Part shown: positions 20,248-29,225 of the stretch, piece after piece
How the letters are laid out: every line of letters begins with the position of its first letter
Numbering within the stretch: position 1 is the stretch's first letter
Source of the DNA: Bosea sp. BIWAKO-01
GTDB taxonomy: Bacteria; Pseudomonadota; Alphaproteobacteria; Rhizobiales; Beijerinckiaceae
Direction of reading: 5' to 3'
Assembly (NCBI RefSeq): GCF_001748145.1
Contig: NZ_BCQA01000001.1
Coordinates: 4,986,501-5,050,500, forward strand
DNA length: 64,000 bases
The notes under the pieces: model-generated
The model's input: the letters and a program-made list of their open reading frames with translations, nothing else
Databases searched by the model: none
Told to the model about the DNA's origin: nothing
Translations under genes and position numbers: made by a program

Positions 20248-20937
20248 ATGCAACGCGAAACACCGGCGCTCTTCCTCTCCCAGATCGAGCGCTATTACCC
20301 ACAGACCGACGCCCCGCTCGAGATCCTGCGCAAGGCGGATTTCGCACTGTGGCCGGGCGAGCTTGTCGCGCTCGTCGCGCCGAGCGGTACCGGCAAATCA
20401 ACGCTCCTCCACGTCGCCGGCCTGCTCGAGAAGCCCGATAGCGGCGAGGTCTTCGTGGGCGGAATCGCGACCAGCAAGCTGGACGACAAGGGCCGCACCC
20501 GGTTGCGCCGCACCGAGATCGGTTTTGTCTACCAGTTCCACCATCTGCTGCCTGAATTCACGGCGCTCGAGAACGTCATGCTGCCGCAGCGCATTCGCGG
20601 CCTGCGGAAGCGGGAAGCGGAGGAACGGGCGACTGAACTGCTCGCCTTTCTCGGGCTCGGCGAACGGCTCGACCATCTTCCGGGCGAGCTTTCCGGTGGC
20701 GAGCAGCAGCGCGTCGCGATTGGGCGTGCGGTTGCCAATGCGCCCCGTCTGCTCCTCGCGGACGAGCCGACCGGCAATCTCGACCCACACACCTCGCTCC
20801 ATGTCTTCAACACGCTGGTCGCCCTGGCCCGGGCTTCGGGGCTCGCGGCCCTGATCGCGACCCATAATCTCGACCTTGCCCGGCGGATGGACCGGCAGGT
20901 GACGATTCGGGACGGGCTGGTCGTTCCGCTGCGCTAG
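20248..20937 (+). CDS. lolD: lipoprotein-releasing ABC transporter ATP-binding protein LolD
   Basis: LolD is the cytoplasmic ATPase that powers LolC/E. The 229-residue protein has Walker [13 protein letters not shown], the Q-loop region [16 protein letters not shown] (the FHHLLPEF segment is typical of LolD), signature [14 protein letters not shown], and Walker [17 protein letters not shown] at 20242, two codons earlier, is an alternative start. It lies immediately downstream of its partner permease in one operon with proS. Confidence 0.95.
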   Translation: MQRETPALFLSQIERYYPQTDAPLEILRKADFALWPGELVALVAPSGTGKSTLLHVAGLLEKPDSGEVFVGGIATSKLDDKGRTRLRRTEIGFVYQFHHLLPEFTALENVMLPQRIRGLRKREAEERATELLAFLGLGERLDHLPGELSGGEQQRVAIGRAVANAPRLLLADEPTGNLDPHTSLHVFNTLVALARASGLAALIATHNLDLARRMDRQVTIRDGLVVPLR

Positions 20938-20949
20938 CGCGGGGTGAGC

Positions 20950-21979
20950 CTATTGGGCACTCCTGCGCCTTCCACGAACCGGCGCCACCACTGCAAGGCC
21001 CGCAATCACGATCACGACAATGCCGATCCAGGTCGCGGTCGATGGCAGATCGTCGAACATAGCGTAACCCAGCGCGGTCGCGCCAAGCAGTTCGAGATAG
21101 ACGAGCGGCGACAGCGTCGAGACCGGCGCCATTCAGAAAAGCGCTGATCGTGAGCAGGTTGCTGGCGGCTGAAAGCAGGCCCATCAATAGGATCAGCAGA
21201 ATCTCCTCGCGATTGGGCATCGTCCACTGGAACAGCACGATAGGCGCCAGCAACAGGATGCCGAAGACGAGCTGGATGGTCAGGGCCGACAGCGGTGAGC
21301 TGCCCTGGGCGGTCGCTCGGGGCATCACGAGGTAGCACGCCATCAGTCCGCCCGACGCCCGCGCGATCAGCGTGCCGGAACTGCCGTCAGCGCCCGGTCT
21401 CACGATCAGCGTGGCTCCGATGAAGCCTAGAATGACGGCCGCCAGCTTTCGGCGGTCAAGCCGCTCGCGCAGGACAATCGCGGCCAGCAGGGTCGCGATG
21501 ATTGGCGCGATGAAGTAGGCCCCCAGCGCGTCGGCAAGCAGAATGCGCGCAATCGCGGTGAAATAGAGCGTCATCGCGCCAACCAGGAAGGCGGTGCGCA
21601 GAAGCTGCGGCAGGATCTGGTTGCGGCCAAGCAGCGGCGCCGGCGCGCGCGCCTGCACATACAGCGCGACAGGCAGTACGAAGCCGAGCGCCGCGACATA
21701 GCGAGCCCAGCTTAGAAAGGCCGGGGAGTGCGCCCCGCTGAGATACTTGCCGATCGCATCCGCGCCGGGGATGAACAGCATCGATATGGCCATCAGGACG
21801 ATGCCCAGCGCGGGGCTGCGAGTGCAGTTCGAGGCCAACGCGCGCTCGTCCTGCTGTTCGCCTCGGCGGGTTTTGAGTGGGGCTTGGCGACGGAAGCGCC
21901 GGAGGCATCTGAACTTTGGTCCATGCGGCTCTCTAGCAGCTTCCGCGACGCCAACAGCCGTGTACGAGCCTGAATGCAT
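20950..21979 (-). pseudogene. EamA/DMT-family transporter with a frameshift
   Basis: The frame starting near 21979 gives a typical EamA drug/metabolite transporter with about eight or nine membrane helices (for example GIVLMAISMLFIPGADAIGK, LAAVILGFIGATLIVRPG). After LLTISAFLN, at about 21130, the similarity jumps to another frame that starts MAPVSTLSPLVYLELLGATA and continues through the last helix to a TAG at 20950. Removing one base at about 21128-21140 would restore a single protein (AFLMAPVSTLS). This is either a real disrupted gene or a sequencing error. The N-terminal start is uncertain. Substrate unknown. Confidence 0.8.
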
Positions 21980-22088
21980 CGGCGCGAATGCGTACGCGAC
22001 CTACGCCGAAGGGTTAATCGCCTTCCACCACCATCAAGGGGATATTAACCTCCATCCAGACGTCCAGAATGGAACTAACGCTGCGCGA

Positions 22089-22116
22089 TTGACGAGAACA
22101 AAACAGGAATTATGAT
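22089..22116 (+). promoter_or_regulatory. putative promoter with LexA-box-like sequence in its spacer
   Basis: TTGACG (22089-22094) and TATGAT (22111-22116) are separated by 16 bases, close to sigma-70 consensus. The spacer holds GAAC-N7-GAAT (22096-22110), one mismatch from the alphaproteobacterial LexA box GAAC-N7-GAAC. The lexA promoter in this window has its box in the same place. The predicted transcript would start near 22123, about 23 bases before the ATG of the 36-residue peptide. Confidence 0.55.
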
Positions 22117-22145
22117 GGACATATAGCGAACATCTGGAGGTCAAG

Positions 22146-22256
22146 ATGGTTTTAGCACGTAAGCTGGTCGTCGGAATGGTGGAGCTTGCCTCGCTCGGCC
22201 TCTTCCTTGGGATGATCTGGCTCTGGGCGGCGCTGCTCGCTGCTCCTAGCGTCTGA
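22146..22256 (+). CDS. 36-residue single-span membrane peptide
   Basis: This short frame begins ATG with a strong Shine-Dalgarno sequence (GGAGG at 22136-22140, five bases before the start) and a good promoter just upstream. It encodes 36 residues: MVLARKLVVGMVE, then a hydrophobic stretch of about 18-20 residues (Leu/Ala/Ile/Trp rich), ending AAPSV. One inner-membrane span is likely. It lies between the broken EamA gene and dnaE. I do not recognise its sequence; size, topology and possible SOS control recall small division inhibitors such as Caulobacter SidA, but that is inference. Confidence 0.6.
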   Translation: MVLARKLVVGMVELASLGLFLGMIWLWAALLAAPSV

Positions 22257-22330
22257 GCCATCCACAGCCGGCGGAAAGTCTCTCGACTGGACCGGTGGGC
22301 TCGCTCCATAAGGGCGGACGAGGTGACCCG

Positions 22331-25300
22331 ATGAGTCGAGAGCAGGGCCGGTCCCGCATTCTGTCCGAGGTGGGTTTCGTCCATCTCCACGTTCACTCGA
22401 GCTATTCACTGCTCGAAGGGGCCATGACGGTCAGCACGCTGGCCAAGCTCGCGACTGCGGACGGCCAGCCTGCTTTGGCCCTGACCGACAGCAACAACCT
22501 CTTCGGCGCACTCGAATTCTCCGAGAAGCTCGCTGGTGGCGGCATCCAGCCTATCGTGGGCGTCCAGCTCTCGGTGGATTTCGCCGACGAGGCGGATAGC
22601 GGCCGCCGGCCCGGTCAGGCGCAGGGCGTACCGCACATCGTCCTGCTTGCCATGTCCGAGGCGGGCTACGGCAATCTGATGAAGCTCGTCACGGAAGCGT
22701 GCCTTGCCAGCGGGGGCGCCGGGCAGCCGATTTCGTCACTCGAGAAGCTGACGGCACATCATGACGACGTGATCGCGTTGACCGGTGGCCCGGGCGGCCC
22801 GATCGACAGCGCCCTGCGTGCCGGGCAGGTGGCGCAGGCTGGCGCCCGCCTGGCAAAGCTCACCGAGATCTTTGGCGACAGGCTCTATGTCGAGCTCCAG
22901 CGCCACGGCCGTGATGGCGAGGCTGCCGTCGAGGCACATCTGCTCAGGCTCGCCTATGATTCCGATCTCGCGATCGTCGCGACCAACGAACCCTTCTTCG
23001 CCAAGGCCGGGGATTTCGAGGCGCATGACGCGCTGCTTGCGGTAGCCGAAGGGCGGTTGGTCTCAGACGGCGAGCGTCGGCGGGTGACGCCAGGGCATTT
23101 CTTCGTCACCCGGTCCGAGATGAAGCGCCGCTTCGCCGATTTGCCGGAGGCGCTGGCTGCGACCGTCGAGATCGCGATGCGCTGCACCTGGCGCGTCACG
23201 ACACGCAAGCCGATCCTGCCGCGTTTCGGTGAGGAGGGACGCGACGAGGCAGAGGAGCTCGAAGCCCAGGCGCGTGCCGGTCTGGCAGCTCGGCTGTCCA
23301 AGCACGGCCCGGCTTCGGGCTACACGGTCGGCGAATACGAATCGCGGCTTGATTTCGAGCTTTCGATCATCAACCGCATGAAGTTCCCGGGCTATTTTCT
23401 CATCGTCTCGGACTTCATCAAATGGGCGAAGGACCAGGGCATCCCGGTCGGGCCGGGACGCGGCTCCGGCGCGGGTTCGCTTGTTGCCTATGCGCTGACC
23501 ATCACCGACGTCGATCCGCTCCGCTTCGGCCTGCTTTTCGAACGCTTCCTCAATCCCGACCGCGTCTCGATGCCGGACTTCGACATCGATTTCTGCCAGA
23601 ACCGACGCGAAGAGGTGATCGACTACGTCAAGCGGCGCTACGGTGAGCAGCGCGTTGCGCAGATCATCACCTTCGGCACGCTGCTGGCGCGCGGCGTGCT
23701 GCGCGACGTCGGCCGCGTGCTGGAAATGCCCTATGGCCAGGTCGACAAGCTGACCAAGCTGGTGCCGCAGAACCCGGCGAAGCCGATCTCGCTGCCGGAG
23801 GCGATCGCTGGCGAGCCGAAGCTCCAGGCGGCTGCGGACGAAGAGCCGGTTGTGGCCCGCCTGCTCGAAATTGCCCAGAAACTGGAAGGACTTCACCGCC
23901 ACGCTTCGACCCACGCCGCAGGCGTGGTGATCGGCGATCGGCCGCTCGAGCAACTCGTCGCGCTGTCGGTCGATCCGCGCACCGGGATGCGTGTGACCCA
24001 GTTCAACATGAAATGGGTCGAGCAGGCCGGCCTGGTGAAGTTCGACTTCCTCGGCCTCAAGACGCTGACGACGCTGACCACCGCTGTGACCCTGATTGCC
24101 CAGCGCGACATCCAGATCGACCTCGCCCAACTGCCATTCGACGATCCGAAGAGCTACGAGATGCTGGCGCGCGGCGAGACGGTCGGCGTGTTCCAGGTTG
24201 AATCGGCGGGCATGCGCAAGGCCCTGGTCGAGATGAAGGCCGACCGGATCGAGGATCTGATCGCACTCGTCGCCCTCTACCGGCCGGGTCCGATGGACAA
24301 CATCCCGACCTATTGCCGCCGCAAGCTCGGCTTGGAGGATCCCACCTATCTCCATCCGAAGCTGGAACCGATCCTGGCCGAAACGCATGGCATCATCGTC
24401 TACCAGGAGCAGGTGATGCAGGTGGCGCAGGCGCTCTCGGGCTATTCGCTCGGCGAGGCGGATTTGCTGCGCCGCGCCATGGGCAAGAAAATCAAGGCGG
24501 AGATGGACGCCCAGCGCGACCGCTTCGTGAAAGGCGCCGTCGAGGGCGGCATGACGAAGAGCATCGCCTCCGAGATCTTCGACCTGCTCGCGAAATTCGC
24601 CGACTATGGCTTCAACAAGAGCCACGCCGCCGCCTACGCCGTCGTCGCGTTCCAGACCGCCTATCTCAAGGCGAATTTCCCGGTCGAGTTCCTCGCCGCG
24701 TCGATGACGCTCGACATGGGCAACACCGACAAGCTCTCGGAATTCCGGCGTGATGCCGAGCGTCTCGGCATCACGGTCGAGCCGCCGTCGATCAACCGCT
24801 CGGGCGTCGAGTTCGACGTGGCCGATGGCGCGATCCGCTACGCGCTCGGCGCCATCAAGGGGGTCGGGCGCACGGCGGTCGAATCCGTCGTCGTGGCGCG
24901 CAGTTCGGACGGGTCGTTCCGCGATCTCGCCGATTTTGCTCGCCGTATCGACACCAAGCTCGTCAACCGCCGCACGATCGAGGCCCTGATCGCCGCTGGT
25001 GCGCTCGATCCGCTGGAGAAGGACCGCGCCCGTGCCATGGCCGCGATCGACGGCATGCTGGCGCTCTCGAACCGTACGCGCGAGGCCGTGGCGGGTGGCC
25101 AGTCCGAACTCTTCAGCGGGGGCTCCGTCGCGGAGGCTTTTCGCATTCCACCGACGGAGCCGTGGGCGCCGGCCGAACGACTGCGGCGTGAACATGACGC
25201 CGTCGGGTTCTTCCTGTCGGGTCATCCGCTCGACGATTACGAACATGTGCTGAAGCGGCTGCGCGTTCAGCGCTTTGCCGATTTTGCCAAGACGGTCAGG

Positions 25301-25804
25301 GCAAACGGGACCTCCGTCGCCAAAGTTGCCGCCTCGGTGATCGACAAATCGGAACGGCGCACCAAGTCCGGCAACAAGATGGGCATCGTCAACCTGTCAG
25401 ACCCCAGCGGGCAGTTCGAGGCGATCCTGTTCTCGGAGGGACTGCAGCGGTACCGCGATCTGCTGGAGCCCGGTCGGGCTCTGGTATTGCGTCTCAGCGC
25501 GGTGCTCGATGGCGAGGATGTTCGACCACGCATCGAGGACGTCGAGGTGCTCGATGATCTGGCCGCTCGCCAGAAACAGGATCTGCTGGTCTACTTGCGC
25601 GACGACAGGGCATTGGGCAGCATTGCGGAACGCATTCGCCCGCGTGAAGGCACCCGCGCCGAGGGCAAGGTTGCGGTGATCATGATCCTCGATGATGGCG
25701 CGCAGGAGGTCGAGATCGAGTTGCCGGGCCGCTACCCGGTCAACCAGCAGATTGCCAATGCGGTACGGGCGGCGCCGGGCGTGGTCAGCGTCGAATTGCG
25801 CTGA
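22331..25804 (+). CDS. dnaE: DNA polymerase III subunit alpha DnaE
   Basis: DnaE is the replicative polymerase. The 1157-residue protein has an N-terminal PHP domain (FVHLHVHSSYSLLEGAM), the C-family polymerase core with GPGRGSGAGSLVAYAL at about 375-390 and catalytic aspartates in MPDFDIDFCQNRRE at about 415, HhH and OB-fold regions toward the C-terminus. The start at 22331 follows a GAGGTG ribosome binding site; the frame is open to 22295. Size and the intact PHP motif fit the DnaE1 replicative type rather than the error-prone ImuC type. Confidence 0.97.
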   Translation: MSREQGRSRILSEVGFVHLHVHSSYSLLEGAMTVSTLAKLATADGQPALALTDSNNLFGALEFSEKLAGGGIQPIVGVQLSVDFADEADSGRRPGQAQGVPHIVLLAMSEAGYGNLMKLVTEACLASGGAGQPISSLEKLTAHHDDVIALTGGPGGPIDSALRAGQVAQAGARLAKLTEIFGDRLYVELQRHGRDGEAAVEAHLLRLAYDSDLAIVATNEPFFAKAGDFEAHDALLAVAEGRLVSDGERRRVTPGHFFVTRSEMKRRFADLPEALAATVEIAMRCTWRVTTRKPILPRFGEEGRDEAEELEAQARAGLAARLSKHGPASGYTVGEYESRLDFELSIINRMKFPGYFLIVSDFIKWAKDQGIPVGPGRGSGAGSLVAYALTITDVDPLRFGLLFERFLNPDRVSMPDFDIDFCQNRREEVIDYVKRRYGEQRVAQIITFGTLLARGVLRDVGRVLEMPYGQVDKLTKLVPQNPAKPISLPEAIAGEPKLQAAADEEPVVARLLEIAQKLEGLHRHASTHAAGVVIGDRPLEQLVALSVDPRTGMRVTQFNMKWVEQAGLVKFDFLGLKTLTTLTTAVTLIAQRDIQIDLAQLPFDDPKSYEMLARGETVGVFQVESAGMRKALVEMKADRIEDLIALVALYRPGPMDNIPTYCRRKLGLEDPTYLHPKLEPILAETHGIIVYQEQVMQVAQALSGYSLGEADLLRRAMGKKIKAEMDAQRDRFVKGAVEGGMTKSIASEIFDLLAKFADYGFNKSHAAAYAVVAFQTAYLKANFPVEFLAASMTLDMGNTDKLSEFRRDAERLGITVEPPSINRSGVEFDVADGAIRYALGAIKGVGRTAVESVVVARSSDGSFRDLADFARRIDTKLVNRRTIEALIAAGALDPLEKDRARAMAAIDGMLALSNRTREAVAGGQSELFSGGSVAEAFRIPPTEPWAPAERLRREHDAVGFFLSGHPLDDYEHVLKRLRVQRFADFAKTVRANGTSVAKVAASVIDKSERRTKSGNKMGIVNLSDPSGQFEAILFSEGLQRYRDLLEPGRALVLRLSAVLDGEDVRPRIEDVEVLDDLAARQKQDLLVYLRDDRALGSIAERIRPREGTRAEGKVAVIMILDDGAQEVEIELPGRYPVNQQIANAVRAAPGVVSVELR

Positions 25805-25821
25805 GAAGCGGTGAGGGCAGC

Positions 25822-26436
25822 ATGACAGCGCTGATTGTCGTCGATGTGCAGAACGATTTCTGCCCGGGCGGCCGTCTCGCCGTTGCTGGCGGAGACCAGA
25901 TCATACCCGTGGTCAATGCGCTCGGTCGCCGCTTTCAAACGGTTGTGCTGACCCAGGACTGGCATCCGGCGGGGCACTCTTCCTTTGCCTCGCACCATCC
26001 CGGCAGGAACCAGTTCGAGAGCGTGACCATGCCCTATGGAGAGCAGGTGCTTTGGCCTGAGCACTGTGTCCAGGGCACGCGCGGCGCGGAATTTCATCCA
26101 GGCCTCGACCTGCCTCATGCCCAGGCCATCATCCGCAAGGGCTATCGCTCCGGGGTCGACAGCTACTCCGGCTTCTTCGAGGCCGACCGCATGACACCAA
26201 CAGGATTGGGGGGCTATCTCAAGGAGCGCGGCATCTCGCGGATCGCCATCGTCGGGCTCGCCACCGATTTCTGCGTCAACTGGACGGCGCAGGATGCCGT
26301 CCGGAGCGGGCTGGAAACCTTTGTCGTCGAGGAGGCTTGCCGAGGGATCGATCTCGATGGCTCCCTGGCAAGAGCCTGGTCCGACATGACCGCGCTTGGG
26401 GTGAGGCGGTTCACCCCGCAGGAGTTACCGATGTGA
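25822..26436 (+). CDS. pncA: bifunctional nicotinamidase/pyrazinamidase PncA
   Basis: PncA hydrolyses nicotinamide to nicotinate for NAD salvage. The 204-residue isochorismatase-fold protein has the catalytic aspartate in VVDVQNDFCPGG, metal-ligand region QDWHPAGHSSF, the HCVQGTRGAEFH segment, and the catalytic cysteine in GLATDFCVNWTAQDA. It is 17 bases after dnaE and 10 before the WYL regulator, so they may share a transcript. Confidence 0.94.
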   Translation: MTALIVVDVQNDFCPGGRLAVAGGDQIIPVVNALGRRFQTVVLTQDWHPAGHSSFASHHPGRNQFESVTMPYGEQVLWPEHCVQGTRGAEFHPGLDLPHAQAIIRKGYRSGVDSYSGFFEADRMTPTGLGGYLKERGISRIAIVGLATDFCVNWTAQDAVRSGLETFVVEEACRGIDLDGSLARAWSDMTALGVRRFTPQELPM

Positions 26437-26445
26437 CGCCAGCAA

Positions 26446-27138
26446 ATGTCGCGCTCGCAACGCCTGCTTGATCTGATCCAACTGCTGCGACGCCATCGTC
26501 GCCCGGTCTCCGGCCGGCGGCTCGCCGACGAACTGCGTGTCAGCATACGCACCCTTTACCGCGACATCGTCACGTTGCAGGCGCAAGGCGCTCCGATCGA
26601 GGGCGAGCCGGGACTGGGCTATGTTCTCAAACCGGGCTTCATGCTGCCACCTCTGATGTTCTCCGAGGATGAGATCGAAGCACTGGTGCTCGGCTCGCGC
26701 TGGGTGTCCGACCGGGCCGATGACCGTCTTGCCCTGGCGGCGCGCGATGCGTTGGCCAAAATCCTCGCGGTCCTGCCCGGTGATCTGCGCGATGGTGCTG
26801 AGGCGTCAGCCCTGTTGGTCGGCCCAGGTGCGGCGATCATGGCGGAAGACGTCGATCTCTCGGCCATCCGCAAGGCGATCCGTTCCGAACGCAAGCTCAC
26901 GATCCTCTACCGTGATGGCACTGGCCAGGCTAGCGAAAGGGTGGTCTGGCCCTTTGCCCTGAGCTTCTTCGACCATGTCCGCGTCGTCGTCGCCTGGTGC
27001 GAGCTTCGGCAGGATTTCCGGCATTTTCGCGCCGACCGCATTTCGCAGGTTCAGCCGCTCGACATCCGCTACCCCCACCGGCGCCAGGGCTTGCTGAAGC
27101 AGTGGCGCGAGCGCGAGGGAATCCCGCAGCAATCGTGA
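26446..27138 (+). CDS. YafY-type HTH/WYL-domain transcriptional regulator
   Basis: The 230-residue protein has an N-terminal DeoR-type helix-turn-helix (RRPVSGRRLADELRVSIRTL followed by YRDIV) and a C-terminal WYL domain (SERKLTILYRDGTGQ, and VVWPFALSFFDHVRVVVAWC). WYL domains bind nucleic acid or small ligands and regulate transcription. It is upstream of a VOC protein by 69 bases on the same strand; YafY regulators often sit next to the gene they control, so the VOC gene is a candidate target. Ligand unknown. Confidence 0.88.
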   Translation: MSRSQRLLDLIQLLRRHRRPVSGRRLADELRVSIRTLYRDIVTLQAQGAPIEGEPGLGYVLKPGFMLPPLMFSEDEIEALVLGSRWVSDRADDRLALAARDALAKILAVLPGDLRDGAEASALLVGPGAAIMAEDVDLSAIRKAIRSERKLTILYRDGTGQASERVVWPFALSFFDHVRVVVAWCELRQDFRHFRADRISQVQPLDIRYPHRRQGLLKQWREREGIPQQS

Positions 27139-27207
27139 CCGACACTGCCGGAAATTGGCAGCATCTGCATCTAGGATCTCCTCATCGCCCAACCGGAGAA
27201 ATGACCG

Positions 27208-27579
27208 ATGCAGAACGCCAGTTTCGTCATCCTCTACGTCGACAGCCCGGCCGCGAGCTGCCGCTTCTATCGTGCACTGCTCGGAGCCGAACCCGTTGAA
27301 ACCTCGCCGACCTTCGCTCTGTTCGCGCTGAAGTCGGGCATCATGCTCGGGCTCTGGTCGCGTCATACGGTCCAGCCCGGAGCAGAAGCAGTCGGAGGCG
27401 GCGGAGAGCTGGGCATGCCTGTCGGTAGCGCCGATCAGGTCGATGCGATCCATAGGGAGTGGAAGGAGCAGGGTATCACGATCCTTCAGGAACCGGTCGA
27501 TCTCGATTTCGGCCGCACCTTCGTTGCGGCAGACCCGGATAGCCATCGTCTGCGTGTCTTCGCTCCCACCGAAGTCTGA
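27208..27579 (+). CDS. VOC family protein (glyoxalase/bleomycin-resistance fold)
   Basis: This 123-residue protein has the paired beta-alpha-beta-beta-beta units of the vicinal-oxygen-chelate fold, beginning [20 protein letters not shown] and ending with [12 protein letters not shown], where the final strand carries the family's conserved D-P-D-x-H-x-L-R pattern. It may bind or modify a small molecule or act in resistance; the substrate cannot be told from sequence. An AGGAGA-like site (GGAGAAATGACCG) precedes the start. The WYL regulator upstream may control it. Confidence 0.8.
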   Translation: MQNASFVILYVDSPAASCRFYRALLGAEPVETSPTFALFALKSGIMLGLWSRHTVQPGAEAVGGGGELGMPVGSADQVDAIHREWKEQGITILQEPVDLDFGRTFVAADPDSHRLRVFAPTEV

Positions 27580-27589
27580 GGAGGCGGGC

Positions 27590-28033
27590 ATGACCGGTTA
27601 CTGGATCGCTGTCGCTTCGGCCGAGCATGTCCGGCTCGGACTGGCCGGAGGCTTCATGCAGGTTTGCCATGGCAAGGCCGGCCCGTTGCGCCGTATTCGG
27701 GCCGGTGATGGCATCGCCTACTACTCGCCGACTGAAACCTTCGGCGGCGGGGAGAGATTGCAAGCCTTCACCGCCATCGGCCGGGTATGCGGTGGCGAGC
27801 CCTATCGTGCCGATATGGGGGCCGGCTTTCGGCCTTCCCGGCGCGATGTCGCCTGGCTGGCCGCCTCCGAAGCCTCGATCAAGCCCTTGCTCGACAGGCT
27901 GGAGTTGACATCCGGGCGGTTGAACTGGGGCCACCTGTTTCGCTTCGGGCTGGTCGCCGTCAGCGCCCATGACTTCACGCTGATCTCTCAAGCCATGTCT
28001 GCGTGCGCGCCGGACGCCGTGAAAGCAGCGTGA
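27590..28033 (+). CDS. EVE domain protein (UPF0310 family)
   Basis: The 147-residue protein begins [20 protein letters not shown] and continues with [20 protein letters not shown] and YYSP, the pattern of UPF0310 proteins with a PUA-like EVE domain. EVE domains are related to YTH domains and recognise modified bases in DNA or RNA; small standalone members are widespread and mostly uncharacterised. A GAGGAGGCGG ribosome binding site decides the start at 27590. It is ten bases after the VOC gene. Confidence 0.85.
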   Translation: MTGYWIAVASAEHVRLGLAGGFMQVCHGKAGPLRRIRAGDGIAYYSPTETFGGGERLQAFTAIGRVCGGEPYRADMGAGFRPSRRDVAWLAASEASIKPLLDRLELTSGRLNWGHLFRFGLVAVSAHDFTLISQAMSACAPDAVKAA

Positions 28034-28093
28034 CATCAGGCGCATGAGCCGCGTCGTCGTAAGACGGGACGCTGTCCGTCTCCAGGCCGAAGA

Positions 28094-28117
28094 GCGCTCG
28101 AGGCTGTTGTCGAGCGC
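28094..28117. repeat. perfect hairpin in the EVE-secreted protein gap
   Basis: GCGCTCGA (28094-28101) and TCGAGCGC (28110-28117) form an 8-bp stem with an 8-base loop, followed by a second GCGCG/CGCGC inverted repeat. It lies 60 bases after the EVE gene stop and could weaken read-through; there is no T-run. The rest of this 236-base gap shows no gene. Confidence 0.45.
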
Positions 28118-28269
28118 GCGGGCTCGCGCGGGACGGGGCGACCTCCGGTTGAGTGCCTCCTGCCATAACCGTCGCGCGATTGTCTTGACCTCATTGCAGG
28201 GTTAGTCACGCCCTTGGGGAAGCGGGGCACGCATCGTTCCGATGCTCATTGCTTGAGGGAAAAGTCGTT

Positions 28270-28668
28270 ATGGCGTTCCTTTTGAAACCCATTTGCGTGT
28301 TTGGCGCAGTGGTTTCCGTTCTCTCTGCTGGTCCAGGCGCCCTTGCGCAGAGCCAGGCGGACCAACTCGCGGTCGCCTATCAATTGGGCCGCAATCAGCT
28401 TGGAATACTGACCTACTGCAATGAGAAAGGTCACGTTGGAGCTGATGTCGTCGAGATCCAGAAGAAGATGCTTGGCCTGATCCCGGCGCCTGCCGACAAG
28501 AGCGGTGGGGACGCCGCCGAAGCGCAGGGCAAGAAGGGTACGATCGCGATGATGGGCGTCACGCAGGATATCGAGGCCATAGCCAAGGCTCAAAACGCGT
28601 CGGCCGCGACCTACTGCAAGCAGATCGGCAATGTGGTGAAACAAGCGGGCGCAGCCTTGCCAAAATAG
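28270..28668 (+). CDS. small secreted protein, unknown function
   Basis: This 132-residue protein has an N-terminal signal peptide (MAFLLKPICVFGAVV to GPGALAQ) and a mature part with AYQLGRNQLGILTYCNEKGH, IPAPADKSGGDAAEAQGKKG and ATYCKQIGNVVKQAGAALPK. The two cysteines could form a disulfide in the periplasm. I associate this pattern with small alphaproteobacterial secreted proteins sometimes labelled ESAT-6-like pore-forming, but I cannot verify that label and do not rely on it. The start at 28270 puts the signal at the N-terminus. Confidence 0.72.
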   Translation: MAFLLKPICVFGAVVSVLSAGPGALAQSQADQLAVAYQLGRNQLGILTYCNEKGHVGADVVEIQKKMLGLIPAPADKSGGDAAEAQGKKGTIAMMGVTQDIEAIAKAQNASAATYCKQIGNVVKQAGAALPK

Positions 28669-28737
28669 CCGGCCTCGCTGAGGCCCCGCGAAATCGGCTT
28701 TTGGCTGAATCCGCCCCGGGCCTGGGAGGTGCGGTCG

Positions 28738-29064
28738 ATGGCGACGGGAGATGATTTGCGCCGTCTGGCGTTGGCTCTGGATGGCACGGTCGAGGTTCCA
28801 CATTTCGACCGTGCCGCGTTCAAGGTCTCACGAATCTACGTCACTCTCGCTCCTGACGGGTGCAGTGCGAATTTCTGCTTCTCGCCCGAGGATCAGGAGT
28901 TCAGATGCTTGATGGCTCCGGACGCCCTCAGCCCGGTCTCGAATGCCTGGGGCAGGAGGGGCTGGACGACAGCCGATCTCTCCAGGCTCAGCCTGGCTGA
29001 ACTTGCCGGCGCGCTCGAGGCAGCCTGGCGACTTGGCGCCCAGAAGAAGCCGCGACGCCGATGA
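28738..29064 (+). CDS. MmcQ/YjbR family DNA-binding protein
   Basis: The 108-residue protein fits the YjbR family (a double-wing, CyaY-like fold): it has LALALDGTVEVPHFDRAAFK, then a strand-rich centre and LSRLSLAELAGALEAAWRL at the C-terminus. Family members are presumed DNA-binding but poorly characterised. The start at 28738 follows a GGGAGG-like region at about 28725-28730; an ATG at 28729 is an alternative. It ends the accessory block before rpsB. Confidence 0.82.
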   Translation: MATGDDLRRLALALDGTVEVPHFDRAAFKVSRIYVTLAPDGCSANFCFSPEDQEFRCLMAPDALSPVSNAWGRRGWTTADLSRLSLAELAGALEAAWRLGAQKKPRRR

Positions 29065-29120
29065 CCTGCTGAGGTGCGAGCCTTGCGTTGGCACAGTTTC
29101 CCGTGTAAGGCGCAGGCCAT

Positions 29121-29154
29121 CCCACATGGGGAGCATCGCCTCACTTCCGAGGCG
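29121..29154 (+). other. structured leader upstream of rpsB
   Basis: Two small hairpins lie in the 161-base gap before rpsB: CCC-acat-GGG (29121-29130) and CGCCTC-acttcc-GAGGCG (29137-29154). S2 synthesis is autoregulated through a leader in several bacteria, so this may be a protein-binding leader. That is inference from position and structure only. A possible -35 (TTGCGT, 29083-29088) lies upstream. Confidence 0.35.
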
Positions 29155-29225
29155 TTCCGGTGACGAGGCAGTCCATGCCTTGTTCATTCGCACCCCAGAG
29201 GCTCAACCGGAAGGACGATCGAATC

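Noticed and set aside
23063..25246. 727-codon open frame on the minus strand opposite dnaE
   Set aside because: Shadow of dnaE; composition dominated by Arg/Leu/Asp and no recognisable domain.
25822..28033. Anti-phage defence island built on WYL and EVE proteins
   Set aside because: There is no nuclease, reverse transcriptase, helicase or other effector nearby, and these domains are common as single housekeeping-type genes.
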